64,000 bases of DNA from Clostridiales bacterium Firm_11 (GTDB lineage: Bacteria > Bacillota > Clostridia > Christensenellales > Aristaeellaceae): the NCBI GenBank assembly GCA_001604105.1, contig LVAQ01000002.1, forward strand, positions 55,078-119,077, in the 5' to 3' direction. The notes under the pieces were generated by a model that was not told the origin of the DNA, ran no database searches, and saw nothing but the letters and a program-made list of their open reading frames with translations. Position numbers and translations under genes: made by a program. Below are positions 9,052 to 18,145 of the stretch, piece after piece. How positions within the stretch are numbered: position 1 is the first letter of the stretch; every line of letters starts with the position of its first letter.

Positions 9052-9689
9052 GCAATCCCCTCCTTCGCCTTAGCTTCCTTGCGTTTCTCAAACGCTTTGA
9101 CAGCCGCGTTCACCAGCACCAGCAGGATACCCAGCGTCAGGAAGCCTCCCGGGGGACGAATGATGATAGCCATTGGTTGGTAGGTTTCCGGCATAACCTG
9201 CATGCCTAGGAACGTGCCCGATCCAATTACCTCACGTACTGCCGAAAGCAGCGTGATGGCCAGTGTGAAACCCGCACCCATGCCAAACCCATCCACGATG
9301 GCGCGCAGCGGCGTATTTTTGGAAGCAAAGGCTTCCGCACGCGCAAAGATGATACAGTTGACCACAATCAGCGGAATATATACCCCCAAAGATTTGCTCA
9401 GCTCAGGCAAGAATGCCTTCATCAGCAGATCCACGATGGTAACAAATGTTGCGATCACCACGACAAAGGATGGAATACGCACTTTCTCTGGAATCACATT
9501 GCGCAGAAGCGAAATAACCAGATTGCTGGATACCAGAACAAAGGTGGATGCAAGCCCCATGCCGATGCCCTGAGAAACAGCCGTAGATATGGCCAGCGTT
9601 GGACACATCCCTAACAGCAGGCGAAAAATCGGATTCTCCCGCAGAATACCGTTCATGAACACAGCGCGAATGCTCTTTTTCTCGCTCAT
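9048..9689 (-). CDS. rnfE: Rnf complex membrane subunit RnfE
   Basis: A 213-residue integral membrane protein, homologous to RnfA. It has the ENPIFRLLLGMCPTLAISTA segment near the N-terminus and IPLIVVNCIIFARAEAFA in the middle, again with the paired Cys positions of the intramembrane cluster. The start is ATG at 9687-9689 behind AGGAGG; that AGGAGG is itself the end of rnfD. In the usual rnfCDGEAB order rnfG would sit immediately upstream; here rnfD stops at 9692, leaving no room for it. Confidence 0.94.
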   Translation of the reverse strand: MSEKKSIRAVFMNGILRENPIFRLLLGMCPTLAISTAVSQGIGMGLASTFVLVSSNLVISLLRNVIPEKVRIPSFVVVIATFVTIVDLLMKAFLPELSKSLGVYIPLIVVNCIIFARAEAFASKNTPLRAIVDGFGMGAGFTLAITLLSAVREVIGSGTFLGMQVMPETYQPMAIIIRPPGGFLTLGILLVLVNAAVKAFEKRKEAKAKEGIA

Positions 9690-9691
9690 GT

Positions 9692-10687
9692 TCACACCTC
9701 CTTGGTCGCCTTTGCCGCTTTGAACGTGCCAAAGGGCTTGGGCGTAGTGATCTTGTCAATGAGCGGCGTGAGCACATTCATGAAAAGAATGGCAAAGGAG
9801 CATCCTTCCGGATAAGCCGGATTGAATTGCCGAATCACAAACAGCACCAGCGCGCAACCGATGCCCATGATGATGCGCCCAGAATGCGTAACGGGGCTGG
9901 TCACATAATCGGTTGCCATGAAAAGCGCTCCGATGATCAATCCGCCGCTGAGCATTTGATACAGCGCGTTACTTGCACCGCTTTCCACCGAATACAGCGT
10001 TCCCGTGCTGATCCAAAACAGGATAAAGGCTGTCGCTAAGAAGGTCAAAGGAATGCGCCAATCGATAACACGACGTATCAGCAGGTATAACCCGCCGATG
10101 AGCAACGCCAGCTTGCTGGTTTCCCCGATCATCCCGGGCACATCGCCGATAAACAGCTGCCAGAGCGAATACGAAGCGGCCTGCGTGCCAAGCGGCGTCG
10201 CGGAAGCAACCGCGTCGGCGATTTGCGGCGCAACCCACTGCCCCGCGTGCGGCATTACCTTGGCAACCATCAGCGATGTCCAGGAAAGCATCAGGATGGT
10301 TCTTGCAGCCAGTGCAGGATTGACAAAGTTATGCCCAACACCGCCAAATATCTGCTTAACCAGCACGATTGCGATCATGGAACCGATCATCGCAATCCAC
10401 CAAGGTGCAGTGGAAGGAAGGTTGAACGCCAACAGCAGCCCCGTTACCACCGCGCTCATATCACTGATGGTAACGGGTTGTCCTGTGAACTTCTGGTACA
10501 GCAACTCGGAGATGACTGCCGAAGTGACTGCAATGATGATCAGCGAAAGTGCAGCGCCCCCAAAAAACCAGACGCTTGCCAAAGCGGCCGGGAGCAGCGC
10601 GATGACTACATCCGTCATCAATTTGCGGGTGGATACCCCTTCGTTGCGCAGATGGGGCGAAGAAGATACAACCAGCTTTCGTTGCAT
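9692..10687 (-). CDS. rnfD: Rnf complex membrane subunit RnfD
   Basis: A 331-residue membrane subunit with about nine to ten hydrophobic helices. The sequence starts LVVSSSPHLRNEGVSTRKLM, a recognised RnfD/NqrB beginning, and includes GHNFVNPALAARTI. The segment DAVASATPLG around T164 fits the ApbE flavin-transferase motif, so T164 is the likely site of covalent FMN. The C-terminus keeps YPEGCSFAILFMNVLTPLID. It follows rnfC by one base and precedes rnfE with no rnfG between. Confidence 0.95.
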   Translation of the reverse strand: MQRKLVVSSSPHLRNEGVSTRKLMTDVVIALLPAALASVWFFGGAALSLIIIAVTSAVISELLYQKFTGQPVTISDMSAVVTGLLLAFNLPSTAPWWIAMIGSMIAIVLVKQIFGGVGHNFVNPALAARTILMLSWTSLMVAKVMPHAGQWVAPQIADAVASATPLGTQAASYSLWQLFIGDVPGMIGETSKLALLIGGLYLLIRRVIDWRIPLTFLATAFILFWISTGTLYSVESGASNALYQMLSGGLIIGALFMATDYVTSPVTHSGRIIMGIGCALVLFVIRQFNPAYPEGCSFAILFMNVLTPLIDKITTPKPFGTFKAAKATKEV

Positions 10688-10688
10688 G

Positions 10689-12038
10689 TTACATCTCCTC
10701 CTTTTGCGCTTGCGCCTGCTTGCGGCGGCGTTCTGTGATCACCCGTTTACTGGTTCTACAGCTTTGGGTAAGGTGGCGTTTGGCAGGGCAGCTCCAGGTA
10801 CACGCGCCGCATTCGATGCAGTTCATCACGCCTTGCCTTTCACACTCTTCGTACATATCCTTGCGCATCAGCTTGTCTAGCATGGAAGGCACCAGTCGCA
10901 TAGGGCAAACATCGGAGCAACGGCCGCAGTGAATACAGTTGGATTCCTGTGTGAGCGCCGAACTTTTACCCAGTGCCGTGATGCCGGAACAACCTTTGGT
11001 AACCGGAATATCCGTGCGGCTCAACGGCAAGCCCATCATGGGGCCGCCATAAATAAGCACTTTGGTTTCCGGCAGCAGCCCGCCGCTGGTATCCAGTAAC
11101 CATTCGACAGGTGTGCCGATTCTAACCAGGTAATTAGCGGGTTTTTCCACTGTGCCGCTGACCGTAACCACACGATCGACCAGGGGTCGTCCTTCATATG
11201 CCGCGCGATGCAAAGCATAACAACTGCCTACGTTTGCGACCACCACGCCGCAATCCAGCGGTAACCCGCCCGATTTCACCACGCGCTTGGTAAGCGCAAA
11301 GGTGAGCTGTTTTTCCCCGCCTTGCGGGTAGCGTGTGGGCAAAGCGAACACCTGAACGGCTGCATCATCGCCGCAGGCTTGTTTCATCGCTTCTACCGCG
11401 TCCATTTTATCATTTTCAATGCCAATGAGAATACGCTCAATTTTCAAAGCCCGCTGGATCAGCTTTGCGCCGCTGAGGATTTCTTTGGCATAGGTAAGCA
11501 TCAGATGATAATCCGCCGCGAGATACGGTTCGCACTCCGCGCCGTTGATGATGAGCGTATCAACAACTTTATCCTTGGGCGGTGAAAACTTGACCGCATG
11601 CGGGAATGTCGCGCCGCCAAGGCCGACCAACCCCATCTCCCGAGCCAGCGCGGAAAGCGATGTTGCGTCGAGCTGATCCGGATTGGCAACCGGATGCAGC
11701 GGTACCCATGTATCTTGAAAATCATTATCGATGATCACGCACTCGGCTTCCAGCCCATTGGCCATGATACAATGCCGCACATCCACAACCTTGCCGGATA
11801 CGCTGGCGTGTACGGCCGCGCTGACAAACCCGACTGGTTCCCCGATCTTCATGCCGATTTTGACAACATCACCCTTTTGAACGAGGCATCGGCAAGGCGC
11901 ACCGATATGCTGCTGAAGCGGAATAACAACGCGCGTTGGCTGCGGCAGTTCCGTGATGGGGAGCGTTTTTGTCACGGCTTTCCCGTTCTTCCCTTCGTGT
12001 GGGTGTATGCCGCCGGGAAACAAGTGAAATAGCGTCAT
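10689..12038 (-). CDS. rnfC: Rnf complex subunit RnfC, NADH-binding
   Basis: A 449-residue peripheral subunit expected to carry the FMN and NAD(H) site and two [4Fe-4S] clusters. It starts FHLFPGGIHPHEGK, has the RnfC/NuoF-like GLGGATFPHAVKF glycine-rich loop, and ends with two ferredoxin motifs, CIHCGRCSDVCP and CIECGACTWSCP, at about residues 365-420. It is the first gene of the operon; the candidate promoter lies at 12102-12130. Length and domain order are normal for the family. Confidence 0.95.
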   Translation of the reverse strand: MTLFHLFPGGIHPHEGKNGKAVTKTLPITELPQPTRVVIPLQQHIGAPCRCLVQKGDVVKIGMKIGEPVGFVSAAVHASVSGKVVDVRHCIMANGLEAECVIIDNDFQDTWVPLHPVANPDQLDATSLSALAREMGLVGLGGATFPHAVKFSPPKDKVVDTLIINGAECEPYLAADYHLMLTYAKEILSGAKLIQRALKIERILIGIENDKMDAVEAMKQACGDDAAVQVFALPTRYPQGGEKQLTFALTKRVVKSGGLPLDCGVVVANVGSCYALHRAAYEGRPLVDRVVTVSGTVEKPANYLVRIGTPVEWLLDTSGGLLPETKVLIYGGPMMGLPLSRTDIPVTKGCSGITALGKSSALTQESNCIHCGRCSDVCPMRLVPSMLDKLMRKDMYEECERQGVMNCIECGACTWSCPAKRHLTQSCRTSKRVITERRRKQAQAQKEEM

Positions 12039-12101
12039 GAACCTCTATCCTTCCTTATGCGTTCATACATGCAAACAGGCATATGACATGCCCACTTGTT
12101 G

Positions 12102-12130
12102 ATTATATCACATTTCATACCAAACATGAA
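12102..12130 (-). promoter_or_regulatory. Candidate promoter of the rnf operon
   Basis: On the minus strand a perfect TATAAT (12102-12107) lies 17 bases downstream of TTCATG (12125-12130), a weak -35 match, about 65 bases before rnfC. The interval 12039-12290 holds no gene. Confidence 0.5.
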
Positions 12131-12290
12131 TAGCGAATTGCTTTTGCGGGTAAATTTTGTCCCGCGTGAGGCACATCAACGCATTTCATCCCATGGTATG
12201 CTTTCTTGTTTTCTCAGGATACATCAAAAGACTACCTTCAAGGACATATAATATCCGCGCGGCTGTTTACGTTCCATGCGAACGCTCCGC

Positions 12291-14009
12291 TTACCCAGAT
12301 ACGTGTTTACGTTCCCAGGCAATGGAGAGCATATTTCGAGCATGCGCAAAACCGCTGGCCTTCTGCTGATCATCCCCGCCCACCAGACGGGCAATTTCCT
12401 CGACGCGCTGCTCGGGATCAAGCTCCTCCACGGTTGTGATTGTTCTTTCCCCCACAACGCTTTTCTGTACGCGATACTGCGTATCCGCCATCGAAGCAAT
12501 CTGCGCCAAGTGCGTAACACAGATGACCTGACGGTATCGTGCGATATCATCCATCTTTTCTGCCACAACGCTTGCAATATGCCCGCTGATTCCCGTGTCG
12601 ATTTCATCGAATATCATGGTGGGCACCATGTTTCGATCCGCCGCTGCGGCTTTCATGGCCAGCATGATACGGGATAGTTCACCCCCGGAAGCCGTCTTAG
12701 CCAACGGCTTGAGCGGTTCACCCACATTGGGCGCGATGAAAAACTCAATCTGATCATCTCCCCGGGTAGATGGCACACGCTTCTGGTTTGGGTCGGGTTG
12801 CCGGAATACGCAGGCAAAATGGGTAATGCCCATACCAAGATCCTTAAGCTGTGCTTCCATCAGCCCTTCAAAATGATTCGCCAGTTGTTTACGCGATTCC
12901 GTCAAGGCTTGCGCGGCATTTCGGTATGCCGAAAGCTTCGCCTTATACTCCACTTCGGCAGCACGTAAGCGTTCATCCATCGATTTTAAGTTTTTTATTT
13001 CGTCCTTCAGCCGCTCGGCGTAATCAACCAATTCATCCGCTTCCATGCCGTATCGCTTGGTCAGGCGGCGGTACGTATCCAGCCGCGCTAATATCTGCTC
13101 GTTCTTCTCGGCATCAAAGCTTTCTTCCTCCATGGCGTCGCGCAGCTCGATTCCCATCTCTTCCGCTTCATAAAAAGCGCTGGAAAGTCTGCTCGCCATC
13201 GTTTTGAAACGCGGGTCGTATTCCTCAATGCGTCCAATCGCATCCATTGCCCTTTGCAAGAGCGCGGTTACGCCTACACGGTTCCCTTCTGCGGCGGTAA
13301 GATTGACATATGCGGCGGCAAGCGCCAGATTGATTTTCTCCGCATCGGCCAGCTTAGCGCGCTGCTGTAGCAACTTGGCTTCCTCGCCAATGGCAATCTG
13401 CGCCGCTTCCAGCTCCTTGCTTCGCGTGGTGATGAATTCCAGACGTTCTTCCCGCTGTGCGTTCTCCTTGCGCAGCTGGCTGAAGGAAGCGCTGGTTTCC
13501 CGCCACGCGCGGCAGGCGTCGCCTGTCTCCGCCAATAACGCCTGATGACCTGCATCGCCAAAGGAATCCAAAAACATAAGGTGGTTCTTCTCACCCAGTA
13601 AACTCTGATGCTCGTGCTGTCCATGGATATCCACCAGCGCGGCGGATAGCTGCTTGAGCGTATTGAGCGGAACCATCACCCCGCATACACGGCAAATATT
13701 GCGGTCTGTGGTGCTGATTTCCCGCATCGTCGTAACGGTGTTTCCATCCGCTTCCAGCCCTTCCGCTTTCAGCATCGCTCGCACGTGCGGGCAATCAGAA
13801 ATATCAAACACCGCCTCAACGGTGCCTTTATCACAACCTGTGCGTATGAGTCCCCGATCGGCACGCTCGCCAAGCACAAGATTAATGGAGTCTACCACGA
13901 TTGACTTGCCGGCGCCGGTTTCGCCGGTCAAAACGTGCAATCCCTTATGAAATTCCATTTCCAGGGTTTCAATGAGCGCGATGTTGCGCACGGTCATAGA
14001 AACTAGCAT
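12291..14009 (-). CDS. recN: DNA repair ATPase RecN
   Basis: A 572-residue SMC-like ATPase acting at double-strand breaks. Walker A GETGAGKS is at residues 30-37, followed by the RecN-specific VDIHGQHEHQSLL, a long coiled-coil middle (about 150-370) and the C-terminal signature ASGGELSRIMLAMKAA with Walker B MIFDEIDTGISG. The ATG at 14009 follows an AAAGGATG stretch; a second ATG five codons on is possible. It is the last gene of the dxs-tlyA-nadK-argR-recN series. In many clostridia spoIVB and spo0A follow; here the rnf operon does. Confidence 0.95.
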   Translation of the reverse strand: MLVSMTVRNIALIETLEMEFHKGLHVLTGETGAGKSIVVDSINLVLGERADRGLIRTGCDKGTVEAVFDISDCPHVRAMLKAEGLEADGNTVTTMREISTTDRNICRVCGVMVPLNTLKQLSAALVDIHGQHEHQSLLGEKNHLMFLDSFGDAGHQALLAETGDACRAWRETSASFSQLRKENAQREERLEFITTRSKELEAAQIAIGEEAKLLQQRAKLADAEKINLALAAAYVNLTAAEGNRVGVTALLQRAMDAIGRIEEYDPRFKTMASRLSSAFYEAEEMGIELRDAMEEESFDAEKNEQILARLDTYRRLTKRYGMEADELVDYAERLKDEIKNLKSMDERLRAAEVEYKAKLSAYRNAAQALTESRKQLANHFEGLMEAQLKDLGMGITHFACVFRQPDPNQKRVPSTRGDDQIEFFIAPNVGEPLKPLAKTASGGELSRIMLAMKAAAADRNMVPTMIFDEIDTGISGHIASVVAEKMDDIARYRQVICVTHLAQIASMADTQYRVQKSVVGERTITTVEELDPEQRVEEIARLVGGDDQQKASGFAHARNMLSIAWERKHVSG

Positions 14010-14038
14010 CTGTCACGCACATCCTTTGTCAAGAAGAA

Positions 14039-14488
14039 TCAGCGCAGCATATCATCGATTCGCTTGAGTACCACATCAACCTCATCAATCTGGCGCACGA
14101 TCAGTAAAATCGTGTTATCACCCGCCAGCGTGCCGATGATCTCCGGCCAGCGCAATCCATCTACCATTTCAGCAGCGACATTGGCACTGCCCGGCAGGGT
14201 CTTGATGATGATTTGATTATATGCATGCGCCATGCTGAGTACCGATTCGCTGAAGATCCGATGGAAGCGCTCGCTGAGACCGTTTTCTGGCTTGTCCGCT
14301 GCGGCATACTTGTAGGATCCCTCGTGCGTCAACACTTTCAGGAGCCTCAGTTCTCGTATGTCCCGCGATACCGTAGCCTGTGTAACCTTAAAACTTCGTT
14401 TTCGCAGCTCATCGGCGAGTTCTTCCTGCGTTTCGATATTCCTCTCCTGTATCAATTCCAGAATTGCGTTTTGTCGTGTCGATTTCAT
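14039..14488 (-). CDS. argR: Arginine repressor ArgR
   Basis: A 149-residue ArgR/AhrC family regulator. The N-terminal winged helix includes the recognition signature TQATVSRDIRELRLLK. The C-terminal domain contains LPGSANVAAEMVDGL and IIGTLAGDNTILLIV, with the GTxAGDDTI-like arginine-binding and hexamer motif (here GTLAGDNTI). Start at ATG 14486-14488 behind AGGAGG; the frame extends nine codons further, into the nadK end. It probably controls arginine genes elsewhere, as none are in this window. Confidence 0.95.
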   Translation of the reverse strand: MKSTRQNAILELIQERNIETQEELADELRKRSFKVTQATVSRDIRELRLLKVLTHEGSYKYAAADKPENGLSERFHRIFSESVLSMAHAYNQIIIKTLPGSANVAAEMVDGLRWPEIIGTLAGDNTILLIVRQIDEVDVVLKRIDDMLR

Positions 14489-14502
14489 GATGAAACCTCC
14501 TA

Positions 14503-15342
14503 TCAGCAGCTCCACTGGGTAAGTTTTGCGCGGATCCGTTCAAAAAAACTATGTGCGCCGAAGCGAATTAGTTTGATTTCTGTATTCGAGCGATGAATGC
14601 GCACCTGCTGGGTGCCTGTGAGTATGCCGCATTTTTGCCCATCGACGTCCAACTGTGCGGGTTGCCCCGGCGCGCAATCCAGCTCGATGGTGATAGTCTG
14701 CGTGGCATTAGCGATCACCGGCCTGTGTTGCAGCGAGTGTGGGCAAATCGGAGAAAGCAATATGCATTCTACCTCCGGACAAACAATGGGTCCGCCCGCC
14801 GAGAGGGAATACCCCGTTGAGCCAGTCGGTGTGGAAACGATGAGCCCATCTGCAATATAACGCCCTACCAACTCATTTTCTACCGATGCTTTCACTGCTA
14901 TCAGCCTTGCGTAGCCTCCGCGGCTTAAAACAACATCATTGAGCGCTGTCTTGACCGTACCATCGGGCAGGGTAACATCCAGCATCATTCGGGTTTCTAT
15001 GGCATAGGCGTCCTCGCGCAACCGTTTACAGGCTTGCGTGAGGTTTTCAAGCTCTGTCTCCACCAGAAAACCGATCTGTCCAACATTGATCCCCAGCACG
15101 GGCACATCATGCGTAATAGCGGTTTGCGTGGCGCGCAGCAGCGTCCCATCTCCCCCGACGGCCACAATTACATCCATGGGAAAATGCTGTTCCTCACAGG
15201 TATATAAGTCACCAACCGCCTGCCGAAGCCAAGGCTCCAAGCATACCGTCATACCCACGCTGCGCAGTGCCGATGCTACTTGCCCGGCAAGCGTAGCAAT
15301 ATCACTGCGCATCTGGTGCATCATCAGAAATACATTTTGCAC
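14503..15342 (-). CDS. nadK: NAD kinase
   Basis: A 279-residue cytoplasmic kinase making NADP from NAD. It has the GGDGTLLRA motif at about residues 63-71, the substrate-binding NDVVLSRG (the family NE/D motif), and the glycine-rich TPTGSTGYSLSAGGPI. The protein is slightly short at the N-terminus compared with enteric enzymes but normal for clostridia. It sits between tlyA and argR in the conserved series. Confidence 0.94.
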   Translation of the reverse strand: MQNVFLMMHQMRSDIATLAGQVASALRSVGMTVCLEPWLRQAVGDLYTCEEQHFPMDVIVAVGGDGTLLRATQTAITHDVPVLGINVGQIGFLVETELENLTQACKRLREDAYAIETRMMLDVTLPDGTVKTALNDVVLSRGGYARLIAVKASVENELVGRYIADGLIVSTPTGSTGYSLSAGGPIVCPEVECILLSPICPHSLQHRPVIANATQTITIELDCAPGQPAQLDVDGQKCGILTGTQQVRIHRSNTEIKLIRFGAHSFFERIRAKLTQWSC

Positions 15343-15436
15343 TCACACGCCCGCCTTTCGTTTGGGTGTCCGTTTGCAACGATGGGCAAGAATATCCGTT
15401 CGTACTTTTTTATTCTAACATAGAATGGTTATTCAT

Positions 15437-16264
15437 TCAATCGGTGTTTTTATCCAGATTCTGGTGCGCCGCTAAAACGACGGCATCGATATTGGCATCC
15501 GTGATCATTTCCATTTGATCATTACACGGATCCAGCCTTGCAACATACTCAATGTTGCCTTCCGGCCCTTTGATGGGTGAATAGTCCAGCATTGTCATGC
15601 CATAATGAAAGCTGCCTGCAAAATCCCGTATGGATGCGATCACGTTCCTGTGCACCGCAGGATCACGAACAACGCCCTTCTTACCTACATTCTCACGCCC
15701 TGCTTCAAACTGCGGTTTGATCAGGATGCAAAAAACACCCTGGTGCTTCATTAATGCCGCGGCAACAGGCAGGATTAGCTTAACAGAGATAAAGGACACA
15801 TCCATCACCGTTATGGCGGGCACAAGTCCGTTGAGCTGATCAGGCGAAAGATAGCGCGCATTCGTGCGTTCCAACACCGTCACACGCGGGTCGCTGCGTA
15901 TTTTCCAGTCCAGTTGACCATACCCAACATCAATTGCAAATACATGCGCTGCGCCGCCTTGCAAAAGCACATCAGTGAACCCCCCTGTGGCTGCGCCAAT
16001 ATCCATGGCGACCTTCCCGCTGGGGTCAACCTGAAAGACACGAATCGCCTTCGCCAGTTTTAGCGCACCACGACCCACGTAGGGATGCTCCGGCGCTTTT
16101 ATGGTGAGCACATCGGTTAGGGATACCATCTCTGATGGTTTGCATATTTTGACTTGCCGAAGGTACACATTGCCGCTCATAATCAATGCCTGCGCTTTTT
16201 CCCGGCTGGCGGCAAGCCCTCTGGCTACAAGCGCGAGATCCACCCGTTGCTTGTCGCTAGCCAT
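15437..16264 (-). CDS. tlyA: TlyA-family rRNA 2'-O-methyltransferase
   Basis: A 275-residue protein with an N-terminal S4 RNA-binding domain (RVDLALVARGLAASREKAQALI) and a C-terminal FtsJ-like methyltransferase domain. The latter has the SAM-binding MDIGAATGGFTDVLLQ loop near residue 86 and the VMDVSFIS motif. TlyA enzymes methylate ribose in 16S/23S rRNA. The start is ATG at 16262-16264, overlapping the end of dxs by eight bases; the open frame upstream lies inside dxs. Its position after dxs is the usual one in Bacillota. Confidence 0.93.
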   Translation of the reverse strand: MASDKQRVDLALVARGLAASREKAQALIMSGNVYLRQVKICKPSEMVSLTDVLTIKAPEHPYVGRGALKLAKAIRVFQVDPSGKVAMDIGAATGGFTDVLLQGGAAHVFAIDVGYGQLDWKIRSDPRVTVLERTNARYLSPDQLNGLVPAITVMDVSFISVKLILPVAAALMKHQGVFCILIKPQFEAGRENVGKKGVVRDPAVHRNVIASIRDFAGSFHYGMTMLDYSPIKGPEGNIEYVARLDPCNDQMEMITDANIDAVVLAAHQNLDKNTD

Positions 16265-18134
16265 TGGTTGCCTCCAACGATTGAACCGCATTACGAATGC
16301 GGGCAAGCAAAGCTTCTTCGTCCAGCTCCACATCTTTAAGCAGCGTGCGATAGTCTCCATGCGGAATAAAGCTGCCAACAACGCCAAGTACATGGATATT
16401 TAACTTGCTGTTATGCATTGCATTGTATTCCAGTACAGCGCTCCCGAAACCGCCTTCGAGCACATGTTCTTCCAGCGTAAAAACTAGGCGGGTCTTTGCG
16501 GCAAGGCGATTCAAACATGCGGCATCAAGCGGTTTCACAGTTGAAGCGTTGATCACTTCCACCTCAATGCCTTCCTGCTGAAGGCGTTGTGAAACATTTA
16601 ACGCCACGCCCACCATGCTGCCCACAGCAAGGATCGCCGCGTCCCCGCCCGGCGTAAGCGTGCGCCACCTTCCCACCACAAAAGGAACCGTTGGATAGCC
16701 TGTGTTAGGTGATACCGCTGTTTTTGGATAGCGTATCGCACAGGGCGTGCCCAGTTCCATTGAAGCGCGAAGCATCTCGGCAAGCTCGCTGGAATCTGCC
16801 GGGGCAAGCAGCGTCATGTTTGGAATATGGCGGAGGTATGCAATATCAAACAATCCTTGGTGAGATTGCCCATCCTCATTGCCCAAACCAGCCCGATCCA
16901 ACAAAAACACAACCGGCAAGTTTTGCATGCATACATCGTGAAGCACCTGATCATACCCGCGCTGCAGAAATGTCGAGTATACAAAGAAGAATGGCCTGAG
17001 CCCACCTTTTGCTAGCCCAGCACACATGGTAACGGCGTGTTCTTCCGCGATGCCTACATCAAAGAAGCGATTGGGAAACTTCTTTTTAAAATGGCTGGCA
17101 GACGTACCGGAGGGCATAGCCGCTGTGACTGCAACAATTCGTTCATCTTTTTTGGCCAGGGTTGCAAGCGTATCCGCCGCCACCTGACCATACAGCTTGC
17201 GGGAACGTTTTTGCACTTCACCGCTCTCGATAAAAAACGGAGGCGTTCCATGAAACAGTTCGGGTTTCTTTTCTGCCTTCCGGTAGCCATTGCCTTTCTT
17301 AGTAACGCAGTGGATAATCACAGGCTCGTCCAGTTGTTTTGCGCGTCGGAAGATCGTCTCCATGGCTCGCTGATCATGCCCGTTAATCGGCCCGAGGTAT
17401 TTAAAGCCGAGCGAGGTAAAAAACCCTTCATTGAAAAGCAAGGTTTTTAGCGATTCTTTCAGCGAGTGCATTGCCTTGCTCAGCGGCTCTCCAATTACCG
17501 GGAGCTGCAACAGACCGTATTTGACTTTCCGCTTGGTTGTGTTCCAACCTGCGCTGGCACGGAGCTGCGCGAAATGCCGACTCAGTGCGCCCACGTTTTT
17601 TGCGATGCTCATTTGGTTATCATTGAGAATCACAATCAGCCTTGTGTTGCTGTTGCCGCAATCATTAAGCGCTTCATAGCACATTCCGCCCGTTAGCGCG
17701 CCATCGCCTACAACCGCTACCACATGATGCGTTTCACCCTGCAAATCGCGCGCGCGCGCAAGGCCCAACGCTGCTGATATTGCAGTGCTTGCATGGCCTG
17801 TTTCAAAACAATCATGTTCGCTTTCTTCGCACTTCGGAAAGCCGGATAGACCGCCATACTGCCGGATGCTGCCAAAGCGTTCCGCGCGGCCGGTAAGCAG
17901 TTTATGCGAATAGGATTGATGCCCCACATCAAAAACAATCTTATCCTGCGGGGTATCAAAAACACGATGCAAAGCGAGCGTAATCTCCACCGCGCCTAAA
18001 TTGGAGGACAAATGACCCCCATTACAGGCAACTGTATGGATAATCGTCTCGCGCATCTCATCGGCCAGCGCTTGACATTGCGTCAGGTCAAGCCCTCGTA
18101 TATCCCTGGGTTGATGAATCTGTGATAGTCTCAA
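16257..18134 (-). CDS. dxs: 1-deoxy-D-xylulose-5-phosphate synthase
   Basis: A 625-residue thiamine-diphosphate enzyme, the first step of the non-mevalonate isoprenoid pathway (pyruvate plus glyceraldehyde 3-phosphate). The N-terminal part has FDVGHQSYSHKLLTGR and the ThDP motif GDGALTGGMCYEALN. The transketolase-like middle has DVGIAEEHAVTMCAGLA and LLDRAGLGNEDGQSHQG. The C-terminal domain has TLEEHVLEGGFGSAV. Length and motif order are normal. The start at 18134 follows AAGGAGTATCC. It is 11 bp after ddl, on the same strand. Confidence 0.96.
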   Translation of the reverse strand: MRLSQIHQPRDIRGLDLTQCQALADEMRETIIHTVACNGGHLSSNLGAVEITLALHRVFDTPQDKIVFDVGHQSYSHKLLTGRAERFGSIRQYGGLSGFPKCEESEHDCFETGHASTAISAALGLARARDLQGETHHVVAVVGDGALTGGMCYEALNDCGNSNTRLIVILNDNQMSIAKNVGALSRHFAQLRASAGWNTTKRKVKYGLLQLPVIGEPLSKAMHSLKESLKTLLFNEGFFTSLGFKYLGPINGHDQRAMETIFRRAKQLDEPVIIHCVTKKGNGYRKAEKKPELFHGTPPFFIESGEVQKRSRKLYGQVAADTLATLAKKDERIVAVTAAMPSGTSASHFKKKFPNRFFDVGIAEEHAVTMCAGLAKGGLRPFFFVYSTFLQRGYDQVLHDVCMQNLPVVFLLDRAGLGNEDGQSHQGLFDIAYLRHIPNMTLLAPADSSELAEMLRASMELGTPCAIRYPKTAVSPNTGYPTVPFVVGRWRTLTPGGDAAILAVGSMVGVALNVSQRLQQEGIEVEVINASTVKPLDAACLNRLAAKTRLVFTLEEHVLEGGFGSAVLEYNAMHNSKLNIHVLGVVGSFIPHGDYRTLLKDVELDEEALLARIRNAVQSLEATNG

Positions 18135-18145
18135 GGGATACTCCT

